Source: Nocardia araoensis NBRC 100135 (GTDB lineage: Bacteria; Actinomycetota; Actinomycetes; Mycobacteriales; Mycobacteriaceae). From it: 64,000 bases of DNA. Below the pieces are notes generated by a model. That model did not search any database, was not told the origin of the DNA, and was given only the letters and a program-made list of their open reading frames with translations. Each line of letters starts with the position of its first letter. Position 1 is the stretch's first letter. The stretch lies in assembly GCF_000308435.1 (NCBI RefSeq), contig NZ_BAFR01000107.1, positions 124,001 through 188,000 on the forward strand, given 5' to 3'. Made by a program: the position numbers and the translations under genes. Below are positions 25,800 to 33,092 of the stretch, piece after piece.

Positions 25800-26834
25800 T
25801 CAAGACAGCATGTCCGCGAGTTCCGCGTGCAGGTCGAACAAGGCGGGGATCTGGTCTGCCGGGCGACGGCCCATGCCGCACTCGGTGGCGATGCCGAACT
25901 CGGCGACCGCGGAGCGGGCGGCCTCGATGCGCTCGAGTGCGCCCGCACGGCCATCGGTGGCGTGCACCAGGCCGAGGTACAAGTCCGTTTCCGGCGGAAG
26001 AGCGAGTTCGGCAAGGGGCTCGAAATAGCCGGCGTCGGTGCGCGAGCGGGGCACGGGCAGATGGATCCAGTCGACCGGCCGGTCCAGACCACTCAGAACG
26101 CGACCGGCGACCGCCGCGAGCTTGCCGGTATCAGCCGGTTCGGCGAAGTGCCGGTGACCGAAATCGCCGTAGCAGAGGTGATAACCGAGCTGCACCGGTT
26201 CGGGCACCGCGGCGCCCAGCCGCACAAGCCGCTGCCCCACTTCCTCGAGCTGCGTCGCATAGTCCGATCCGAACCACGACGGGAAGATGCCCTCGAAGAT
26301 GGCGAACTCCACCGCGGCATCCCACTGGAGCGCGAGGTCTTCCGCCGGAATCACGCCGAGGATGACGTCGAGTTCGTCGAGCAGCCGCGCCTCGTACCTA
26401 CGTTCCAACTCCCCCTGCGGCCCCGCGACGAATGCCCCGATCACCGCGATAGGCGTCGGCAAACTCACCTGGAACCGGACAGCCTCGGGAATCGTGCCGT
26501 CCGCGCGCAGCTGCTGGAACACCTGCCAGGATTCCAGCGCGGCCTCCGCGTAACCCAAGGGCCCGAAGTCGATCGATGCCGCGTCCACGCCCGGCTTGGG
26601 TTGAACCCGTTCGCTGGGACCGTATTCCGGGCTCGGCGGCGGCACGGTTTCCAAGTCCGGATGCGCCTGCATCTTCGGTAACTGCCACACCACCCAGTTG
26701 TCCCGAACTCCCGTCTCACCGTCGGGAATGCGTTTGAGGTGCTTCCCGATCCGCCGCGCCGCCTCGGAGAAGACCGTCCGCGCATCCGCCAACGGGACAC
26801 TGCCGCACAAATGGACTCCGCGACCCTCACTCAC
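25800..26834 (-). CDS. Uncharacterised protein with MetE/UROD-like TIM-barrel features
   Basis: 344-residue soluble protein. HLCGSVPLADARTVF at the start, RIPDGETGVRDNWVVWQ, FQVSLPTPIAV, LALQWDAAVEFAIFEG, QLGYHLCYGDFGHRHF and GMGRRPADQIPALFDLHAELADML near the C-terminus resemble the UROD/cobalamin-independent methionine-synthase superfamily, including possible His/Cys/Asp metal ligands. It is much shorter than MetE and may be a demethylase or methyltransferase-like enzyme. It is followed by the SHP-type phosphatase and is divergent from the P-loop kinase. Superfamily assignment is moderate; substrate unknown. Confidence 0.72.
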   Translation of the reverse strand: MSEGRGVHLCGSVPLADARTVFSEAARRIGKHLKRIPDGETGVRDNWVVWQLPKMQAHPDLETVPPPSPEYGPSERVQPKPGVDAASIDFGPLGYAEAALESWQVFQQLRADGTIPEAVRFQVSLPTPIAVIGAFVAGPQGELERRYEARLLDELDVILGVIPAEDLALQWDAAVEFAIFEGIFPSWFGSDYATQLEEVGQRLVRLGAAVPEPVQLGYHLCYGDFGHRHFAEPADTGKLAAVAGRVLSGLDRPVDWIHLPVPRSRTDAGYFEPLAELALPPETDLYLGLVHATDGRAGALERIEAARSAVAEFGIATECGMGRRPADQIPALFDLHAELADMLS

Positions 26835-26966
26835 CGCAACCTCCTACACGTGGCCTACCACTGGTCGAGACGACCCGATCGAAACCAGACATTTGCCACG
26901 TATCCGCACAGAAGGCCGGGACGAGAGAAAGCAATCGATCAGTTCGCCGTATGCGATGCAGCGTAG

Positions 26967-27671
26967 GTGCAGAATGCGAAGCAAGATCCCCCACATCTGG
27001 GAAACTGTCAGCGATCGGTTCACTGCAAGAACACACCAGGTTCAGGCCTTGCCGGTCGTGGTGGTCCGCGACGAGAATCACGCCATTCGCCGACCCGATC
27101 TTTTCGGCCGCCTCGGAGGTCCGTCACCATCTGCGAACTACTCGTTCTCGTCAACGGATTACCCGGCTCCGGAAAGTCCACCTTGGCTCCCGCGCTCGCG
27201 CGCGAGCTCGGCGCGCACCTGATCACCCGGGACGCCATCAAAGAGGCGCTGGGTTCCGGGCTCGACCACACGGCTGTACTACCGAACATCGGGGCTATCG
27301 CGACGGACGCCGCATGGGCGCTCGCCGCCGCGCTCCCCGGCGTCGCGCTGGTGGATTCGTGGTGGTTCAAACCACGCGATGCGCGGTACGCCGCCGAGGG
27401 CATCGCGATATCGGGCGCGACGCGAGCAGTGGAGGTCTGGTGCTCGGTGCCGCTGGAACTCGCCCGCGCCCGATACCGCGGTCGCACGCGCGCCGCCCTG
27501 TACCACGACGACGCGCACCTCGCGCACGACTGGGATCACTGGGCTCGCTTGGCCGAACCGCTCGCACTCACGCCGGTCGTCACCGTCGACACCACCGGCC
27601 CGATCGACGGATCGGACCTCGCACGTCGCGTGATGACTGCGGCGACGGTTGCCATCGGCGACGTCCTATAG
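26967..27671 (+). CDS. AAA family ATPase / P-loop kinase, start uncertain
   Basis: Small-molecule kinase or zeta-toxin-like P-loop NTPase. Walker A is NGLPGSGKST; ITRDAIKEALGSGL and VEVWCSVPLELARARYRGR (lid Arg) follow the pattern of phosphotransferases that modify antibiotics, sugars or nucleotides. Homology begins only near 27129 (CELLVLVNGLPG). The only in-frame ATG/GTG/TTG upstream is the GTG at 26967, which adds about 54 low-complexity residues; the best SD (GGAGG at 27114-27118) instead precedes an ATC at 27129. Either the start is non-canonical, or the long form is used, or the gene is damaged. It is divergent from the MetE/UROD-like gene. Confidence 0.7.
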   Translation: MQNAKQDPPHLGNCQRSVHCKNTPGSGLAGRGGPRRESRHSPTRSFRPPRRSVTICELLVLVNGLPGSGKSTLAPALARELGAHLITRDAIKEALGSGLDHTAVLPNIGAIATDAAWALAAALPGVALVDSWWFKPRDARYAAEGIAISGATRAVEVWCSVPLELARARYRGRTRAALYHDDAHLAHDWDHWARLAEPLALTPVVTVDTTGPIDGSDLARRVMTAATVAIGDVL

Positions 27672-28040
27672 GCCTTCCCGAACAGGCAGTTGATCCCCTG
27701 GCCTCTTTGCTGTTTTGGGAAGGGGTTCGGTTCTCTTGCGACTGCTCAGTGTTGGAATCATGTATACATGCACACAGGCACATATCGCAATTTTCAAGTC
27801 GTCGAACACTTTCATAACGGCCGGCCGACGATCATCACCCGAGAGGGTGCGAGAGAAGAGTTCACGCGCCGATGGTTCAGCACTTCCGAAACCTCCTTTC
27901 ACCCAACGCCTTCCAACTCATAACAGCACTCCCCTACCCCATCGCCGCACAAGGTCGGACGACCGGACACACTTCCGACTCGGCTTCCCCCCTCGTGCAA
28001 CGGCATTCGCGAACCGATAGGAAGCTGAACTAACGTTCGA
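27672..28040. other. AT-rich intergenic region with a palindrome
   Basis: About 370 bp between the P-loop kinase and the YdjM-like gene. It holds CATGTATACATG at 27759-27770. On the minus strand a good SD (AAAGGAGG) is followed by a 23-codon GTG ORF, which then overlaps a 49-codon ATG ORF; neither is recognisable. No supported gene. Confidence 0.35.
27759..27770. repeat. Palindrome CATGTATACATG
   Basis: Perfect 12-bp palindrome in AT-rich intergenic DNA, similar in character to the palindromes at 24804-24833 and 28945-28962. It may be an operator of a GntR-like or other dimeric regulator; no such regulator gene is nearby. Confidence 0.4.
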
Positions 28041-28760
28041 ATGGTGCTAGGACATTCACATGCGACCAGTGGCGCGTTGGCCTGGTCGGCGGCAGCGGCG
28101 ACGCTGCCGGTCACGATCTTCACGTTTCCGGCTCTACAGGATGCGACGGGACATCTCGGCACCGTCGATCTGCTGCTGGGTGTCTTCCTCACCGCGGGTG
28201 CCGCACTGCTGCCCGACGCGGACCATCCCGACGGGACCATTTCACATGCCTTGGGTCCGATCACGCACACCGCATGCAAACTCATCTCGTGGGTCTCCGG
28301 CGGCCATCGCGGCGCCACCCACTCCTTGGCGTTCGTCGCGGCCGTCGCCTACGGCACGTGGGCCGGCGAGCACTGGCTCGGCCGCTGGTTCACCCTCGGC
28401 TTGGTGTTCTTCCTTCTCGCTCTGGCCGTGCGCGCGCTGCATCTGTGCCCGTCCGGCAACAGCTTCAAGGCATGGGGACCGATCGTCGTGCTCGCCTCCG
28501 CGGGCACTTTCGCGATGGAGCACTGGATCGCGGACAAGCCGGTCTGGCTACCGTTCGCGGTCGGACTGGGCGCGCTGGCCCATCTGCTCGGTGACTGCCT
28601 CACCGAGCGCGGCTGCCGCCTGTTCTGGCCCTTCGGCCTTCGAGTCAGTTTTCCCGTCATCGAGCGCACCGGGAACAAGGTCGAAACCTTCGTCGTGGCA
28701 CCGCTGTTCACGGTCGGTACGCTGGCGATCCTCTGGTACACCATCACGCACCAGCCCTGA
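28041..28760 (+). CDS. YdjM/DUF457-like membrane-bound metal-dependent hydrolase
   Basis: 239-residue membrane protein with about six hydrophobic segments. The N-terminal HSHATSG, LLPDADHPDGTISHALGP and SGGHRGATHSL motifs supply the His/Asp residues that define the YdjM (LexA-regulated, membrane-bound hydrolase) family; LAHLLGDCLTERG near the C-terminus adds another His/Asp. Activity in the family is unproven. The ATG at 28041 lacks an SD; a TAACGT element 5 nt before it may serve leaderless expression. It stands alone. Confidence 0.83.
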   Translation: MVLGHSHATSGALAWSAAAATLPVTIFTFPALQDATGHLGTVDLLLGVFLTAGAALLPDADHPDGTISHALGPITHTACKLISWVSGGHRGATHSLAFVAAVAYGTWAGEHWLGRWFTLGLVFFLLALAVRALHLCPSGNSFKAWGPIVVLASAGTFAMEHWIADKPVWLPFAVGLGALAHLLGDCLTERGCRLFWPFGLRVSFPVIERTGNKVETFVVAPLFTVGTLAILWYTITHQP

Positions 28761-29090
28761 CCTTCGGAAGCCGCTGCCCGGGCTGCCCGAACCGGCGAGA
28801 CCATCGCCGCTACAGGCAACCCGGGCAACAACGCGCGGCGAGCGTTCCGTGTAGTCGTCGCCGATCTTGTACCCCTCCCCCCTTCGATGCTGTTTTGATC
28901 TGTTGATTTCGCGTGCGGTTGAAGCCAAGGTGTGTGATGCATTAGTAGATGCGTATATCTACGTAAGAGCATGTTAGTAGCCATCGCATGACAGCTACAC
29001 CGTTCGCCCGCTCGGCTCCGCCCCCAACTCGCCGCCTACGCTGAACGGTTTCTTCCGAAAGCTCCGCACTCCCCCGGCTACCCTGATGCC
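28761..29090. other. Intergenic region with AT-rich segment
   Basis: 330 bp between the YdjM-like and SMP-30-like genes, with low GC from 28870 to 29000. It contains the inverted repeat at 28945-28962 and, at its right end, the -10 box of the next gene (TACCCT at 29079-29084). No gene seen. Confidence 0.45.
28945..28962. repeat. Inverted repeat GTAGAT-N6-ATCTAC
   Basis: 6-bp perfect arms with the spacer GCGTAT, in a markedly AT-rich stretch. Possibly an operator; third of three AT-rich palindromes in the 24.8-29 kb region. Confidence 0.35.
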
Positions 29091-30089
29091 ATGCTCGCCT
29101 CCACCATGCAGCCGCAGCGCTGGACACCGCCGCCCTCCCCCGCCCGGGCACGCCAAACCCGTAGTGCCCCACCCCTTCCCAAGATCCGGCGGCTCGAATT
29201 GCCCGGTGCGGGCCCGGAGGATGTCGTCCTCTCCCCCGACGGAAGGCTCATCGCAGGCGTCGAAGGCGGTGCGATCCTCAGCATCGATCCGGCGACCGGC
29301 GAGGTACGCCAACTCGCGAACACCGGAGGCCGCCCGCTCGGTCTGCATGCCGATGCCGACGGGCGCGTGCTGATCTGCGATTTCGAGCGCGGACTGCTGG
29401 AGTTGGACACCGAGGGTGTGCTGACCGTGCTGGTCGACGAGATCGACGGTGAGCGACTCCGCTTCGCCAGCAATGTGGTGCGCGATGTCGACGGCACGAT
29501 CTACTTCTCGGCGTCCTCGCGCCGGTACTCGCTCGACGAGTACATGGGTGACATGTTGGAGCACTCCGGCACAGGCCGGCTGTTCCGCCGGGATCCTGCG
29601 GGCAAGGTGGAGACGCTCATCGACGATCTGCAATTCGCCAACGGCGTCGTCTTGGCGCCGGATCGTTCCAGCGTTGTCGTCGCGGAGACCGGCGGCTACC
29701 GCCTGACGCGCTATTGGCTGACCGGTCCGAAGGCGAGTACGACGGAAAGGTTGATCGAGAACCTGCCCGGGTTCCCGGACAACCTCGGCCTCGGCAGCGA
29801 TGGGCTGATCTGGATCACGCTTCCCTCGCCGCGTAATCCGTTGCTGGATCGCCTCCTTCCGTTGCCGGGCATTCTGCGGCGCATCGTGTGGACGCTGCCG
29901 AAGTGGGTGCAGCCGAAACCGGCGCGGACGGTGTGGGTGCTCGCGGTCGATTTCGACGGCAACGTCGTCCACGATCTCCAGGTCGAGGGCACCGATTATT
30001 CGATGGTGACCGGCGTGGTCGAGCAGGACGGTGTGCTGTATCTGGGCAGTCTCACCGAGTCGGCGGTGGCCGTGTCACGGGTGCCTTAG
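29091..30089 (+). CDS. SMP-30/gluconolactonase/strictosidine-synthase-like protein
   Basis: 332-residue six-bladed beta-propeller. Repeated blade sequences (PEDVVLSPDGRLIAG, GRPLGLHADADGRVLICD, LRFASNVVRDVDGTIYFSASSRRYSL, FANGVVLAPDRSSVVVAET, FPDNLGLGSDGLIWITL) match the strictosidine-synthase-like/APMAP branch. The calcium/metal ligands expected around the Asn in FANG and FPDN are present. It is probably a lactonase or esterase on a hydrophobic substrate. The N-terminal 30 residues are basic and Pro-rich, not a clear signal peptide. TACCCT 6 nt before the ATG suggests a leaderless mRNA. A lipase gene follows in the same direction. Confidence 0.87.
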   Translation: MLASTMQPQRWTPPPSPARARQTRSAPPLPKIRRLELPGAGPEDVVLSPDGRLIAGVEGGAILSIDPATGEVRQLANTGGRPLGLHADADGRVLICDFERGLLELDTEGVLTVLVDEIDGERLRFASNVVRDVDGTIYFSASSRRYSLDEYMGDMLEHSGTGRLFRRDPAGKVETLIDDLQFANGVVLAPDRSSVVVAETGGYRLTRYWLTGPKASTTERLIENLPGFPDNLGLGSDGLIWITLPSPRNPLLDRLLPLPGILRRIVWTLPKWVQPKPARTVWVLAVDFDGNVVHDLQVEGTDYSMVTGVVEQDGVLYLGSLTESAVAVSRVP

Positions 30090-30100
30090 GGTTCATTTTT

Positions 30101-30120
30101 CAGTGCACATTTGTACACTG
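30101..30120. promoter_or_regulatory. Palindromic operator over the lipase -10 box
   Basis: A 20-bp imperfect palindrome (CAGTGCACAT/TTGTACACTG, 8 of 10 base pairs matching) overlaps TACACT at 30114-30119, the probable -10 box 6 nt before the ATG at 30126. A repressor bound here would block the promoter. Confidence 0.5.
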
Positions 30121-30125
30121 AAGCT

Positions 30126-31373
30126 ATGACGGAGGGTGCATCTCAGCGGCAGGCGGAGATCAGGGCGCTGGCTCGGTTGGCGGGTGACGAAGTCGGCGGC
30201 GCGGTAGACGGGATCGCGGCTGTGCACCGGGCGATCGCGCACCGCGTGTTCGCGGCGGTGCGCTGGGGCGTGGGACCTGCGGCGGCGCCGGTCGAGCTGG
30301 TGCACGATGCGATCGCCGAGAGTGTCTATCGCGTGGTCAGTGGGTCCGCGGTGGCGGCCGGGATGGTCGCGGAACGAGCGGCGGATCTGCCCGGCGTCGC
30401 GCCGTCACGCACGGTGTACGGTTCGGGGTTGCTGGCCGCGCTAAAGGGTTTGATCGGTGACGACCTCGAGCGGACGCGGCCGATTCTGGCCGGGCCGATG
30501 ACGTTCCGGATCGATGGCGCTCCCGTGCCCGCAGAGTTGGTGGGTGCGCGTGTTCGACGGCCTGGTGCGCATGTCGTGGTGTTCCTGCACGGCTTGGTGG
30601 AAACCGAGCACGCGTGGCGTTTGGGCGGCGGGCCGACCTACGCGGAGCAGTTGGAGTCCGACATCGGATGCACGTCGCTGCAAGTCCGGTACAACACCGG
30701 GTTGCACATTTCGGAGAACGCGGCGCAGTTCAGCGACTTGATGCAAGGGCTGGTCGACGGATGGCCGGTGCCGATCGAGCGGGTGTCCCTGGTGGGGCAT
30801 TCGATGGGCGGGTTGGTCGCCCGGGGTGCGTGCTTCGTGGCGAGTGAAGCCGGGTTGCCCTGGGTGCGGCGGGTGCGTCAGGTGGTGTGCTTGGGTTCAC
30901 CGCATATGGGCGCGCCACTGGAGCAGCTGGTGCATTATGCGTCGGCGGCGCTGGTGCGGTTTCCGGAAACTCGTCCGTTGGGGCGGCTGTTACGTCGTCG
31001 CAGTGCGGGGATCCGGGATCTTCGGGACGGCTCGCTGGTGGACGAGGATTGGCGTGATCTGGATGCCGACGCGCTGCGTCGCCGGGCGGTCCGCGAGGTT
31101 CCGCTGCTGCGGGACGCGGACCACTATTTCGTCACGGCCACCATCACGCGCAGTTCGCGGCATCCGCTGGGGCGCGTGATCGGTGACGGGTTGGTTCTCA
31201 CGGCGAGCGGCTCGGGCCGTGCTCGATCCCGCCGCGTCGGGTTCGACATCGACAAAGGCATGCATCTCGCATCGGCGCATCACTTCACGTTGCTCAATCA
31301 CGAGGCGGTCTACCGCGCACTGCGCACATGGTTGACCTCGGAACGTGTTGGGGCGGACGAAATTTCTCGCTGA
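30126..31373 (+). CDS. Lipase/esterase-like alpha/beta hydrolase (PGAP1/triacylglycerol-lipase type)
   Basis: 415-residue cytoplasmic or peripheral hydrolase. A helical N-terminal region of about 130 residues precedes the alpha/beta-hydrolase core, which has the oxyanion segment VVFLHGLVETEHAWR, the nucleophile elbow VGHSMGGLVARG, and LGSPHMGAP typical of lipases and PGAP1-like enzymes. The catalytic His is probably in ASAHHFTLLNH. No signal peptide. It follows the SMP-30-like gene by 36 bp but has its own palindromic promoter. Substrate likely a lipid ester. Confidence 0.88.
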   Translation: MTEGASQRQAEIRALARLAGDEVGGAVDGIAAVHRAIAHRVFAAVRWGVGPAAAPVELVHDAIAESVYRVVSGSAVAAGMVAERAADLPGVAPSRTVYGSGLLAALKGLIGDDLERTRPILAGPMTFRIDGAPVPAELVGARVRRPGAHVVVFLHGLVETEHAWRLGGGPTYAEQLESDIGCTSLQVRYNTGLHISENAAQFSDLMQGLVDGWPVPIERVSLVGHSMGGLVARGACFVASEAGLPWVRRVRQVVCLGSPHMGAPLEQLVHYASAALVRFPETRPLGRLLRRRSAGIRDLRDGSLVDEDWRDLDADALRRRAVREVPLLRDADHYFVTATITRSSRHPLGRVIGDGLVLTASGSGRARSRRVGFDIDKGMHLASAHHFTLLNHEAVYRALRTWLTSERVGADEISR

Positions 31374-31417
31374 TCTCCCGCGGGGGCTGGTCCGTGCGCC
31401 TGCCCCCGCCCCGGCGT

Positions 31418-32626
31418 TCAGAGGAGGTCTTCGGGGTCCGCGTCGGCTTCGAGGCGCACGTCTTCGGCGAAGCGGGTTTCGGCGTCGTCGTGCTCGGTGT
31501 GGGCGGCGTAGAGCAGGAGGCAGCCGCGGATGCCGTCGAGGAGGTCTTCCAGGAGATCGAGGGCGGGGCGGGCGGGGTCGAGGCGGCTGATGCGGAAGCC
31601 GGTGAGCATTGCTTCGCGGGTGTCGGCGTCGACGCCGAATCGGTGAGCTTGGGTTTCGATGTCGGCGACGCGGGCCACGAGGCTCCAGGGGGCCGGGATG
31701 CGGCCTTCGTGCACGGCCATCGCTTCGGCGATCAGCTCGAGGACGACTTCGGTGGGGGTGTCGCCCGCGGCGAGTCGTTCGAGGACGAGGGTGGGGGTCT
31801 CGACTTGGAGGGCTTCGATGTCGTCGGCTTCGGCGACGACATCGGTGGTGGGTACGTTCGCGGCCTCGCCGGCGACTTCCGCGGCGGCGTAGAGCCAGTG
31901 TGCCGCGGCGACGGAGGCGGAGGCGGGGTCGAGTTCGGTGAACAGTTCGATGCTGCCGAGCGGGTCAGCGCGCAGGAGTGCGTCGGCGGCGTGGACCTGG
32001 GCCGGGGATACGTCGGGGCGGGACAGTTCGACGGCTTGGCGGGCGCGGCCGGAGAGGTCGCCGCGTTCGGCGGATTCGATGGCTTCCTGTTCGGTGCGTA
32101 CCTCGGCGACGACGGTCTCGAGCAGGGCGGTGTGGTCGATGTCGTGCAGGGTGCGTCCGATGCGATGGGCGGATTCGACGACGCCGCTGTAGGAGACGAG
32201 CAATCCTTCGTCGGTGGGCAGGTTGGGGCTGCGCAGGCCTGCTTCGACTTCTTTGAAGTTGCGCCGTTCCTCGGCGCGGCGCCATGCTTCGCTGTTGGGC
32301 ACGTCGGGGTCGCCCGCGGCGCTGGCCGGGTGGGTGTAGGTGCGCCATTGGAAGCGGGAGAGGGTGGTGAGGTTCGACGCCAGATCGGTTGCCTGGTCCA
32401 TGGTCACCTGCGGGGGCAGGGTGGCCACCGTCTGGGCGAGGTCGCCTCGTCCGGTCGCCCAGGTGGCGACGAGGGCGGCGCGGTCGGCATCGAATGCGTA
32501 TCTGGTCACGTGGGCCAGTCTGGTCGATCGGCGGCGGATGCGCTCGGTCAATTGATTCGCTTGTGTGTTGTTGTGCGGTGTTTCCGGGGGACGCGCTGGG
32601 CGGATGGGGCTGTGACTGTCGATCAT
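31418..32626 (-). CDS. Uncharacterised acidic protein, 402 aa
   Basis: I do not recognise a domain. It is an Ala/Glu/Asp-rich, mostly helical soluble protein with a Pro-rich, basic N-terminus (about residues 1-35) and a very acidic C-terminal tail (ETRFAEDVRLEADADPEDLL). It has no signal peptide or membrane segment and no Cys-rich motif. The ATG at 32626 overlaps the stop of the upstream ORF by 4 bp (ATGA), so the two genes are translationally coupled. Large ORFs on the opposite strand are its shadows. Coding potential is supported by the strong GC3 bias of this frame. Confidence 0.75.
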   Translation of the reverse strand: MIDSHSPIRPARPPETPHNNTQANQLTERIRRRSTRLAHVTRYAFDADRAALVATWATGRGDLAQTVATLPPQVTMDQATDLASNLTTLSRFQWRTYTHPASAAGDPDVPNSEAWRRAEERRNFKEVEAGLRSPNLPTDEGLLVSYSGVVESAHRIGRTLHDIDHTALLETVVAEVRTEQEAIESAERGDLSGRARQAVELSRPDVSPAQVHAADALLRADPLGSIELFTELDPASASVAAAHWLYAAAEVAGEAANVPTTDVVAEADDIEALQVETPTLVLERLAAGDTPTEVVLELIAEAMAVHEGRIPAPWSLVARVADIETQAHRFGVDADTREAMLTGFRISRLDPARPALDLLEDLLDGIRGCLLLYAAHTEHDDAETRFAEDVRLEADADPEDLL

Positions 32627-33054
32627 GGTGATCCCCGCCGCTCGCGGGTGGCGGATCCGGCTCGGCCTTCGGCGGCGGAGGAGGCGAGAACTGTTGCGGC
32701 GGGGTCGGATACCGCGACCTCGGCGAGTCTGGCGGAGGATGGTTCGCCGTGGGCGTCGTTGGTGACGTATGGGTTGTCGGCGGGGCAGCCGGTGTTGTGT
32801 GTCGCGGCCGGCCGAGCACGGGCGGAATCCGGCCGCGGAGGCGCGGGCGCCTTCGGCGGTGGCTCCGGATCCACCTGCGGATCCGTTGGCGGGTGCGCGG
32901 GTGCGGCTGTCGGGTGTGGCGGAGCGTCCGGTGGTTGCGGAGGCGCTCGCGACGCGAGAGGCTGTCTTGCGGCGACGGTGGAGTTGGCGCGGCGGTCGTG
33001 GGCGGGGTGAGTGCGGATCGTGACGGTTGCGGGACCGGCGACACGCGAGTTCAT
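32623..33054 (-). CDS. Proline/alanine-rich protein coupled to the 402-aa protein
   Basis: 143 residues with a disordered, Pro-rich middle (about residues 36-85) and a more conserved-looking C-terminal part (TGCPADNPYVTNDAHGEPSSARLAEVAV). No known domain or signal peptide. It overlaps the downstream gene start as ATGA, a good sign that it is real, but two other frames in the same DNA are also open and Pro/Arg-rich, so some doubt remains. It is divergent from the GH1 gene, 38 bp away. Confidence 0.55.
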   Translation of the reverse strand: MNSRVAGPATVTIRTHPAHDRRANSTVAARQPLASRAPPQPPDAPPHPTAAPAHPPTDPQVDPEPPPKAPAPPRPDSARARPAATHNTGCPADNPYVTNDAHGEPSSARLAEVAVSDPAATVLASSAAEGRAGSATRERRGSP

Positions 33055-33092
33055 GCCCTGAACGTCAGCTATCTTCCAGTTACGCTACGGCG

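Noticed and set aside
27666..27882. Two overlapping minus-strand small ORFs after an AAAGGAGG
   Set aside because: Good SD but no recognisable sequence, low conservation likelihood in an AT-rich gap.
31328..33010. 560-codon plus-strand ORF
   Set aside because: Gly/Val/Glu-rich repeats typical of the antisense of a GC-rich gene; the minus-strand pair at 31418-33054 has coupled starts and better composition.
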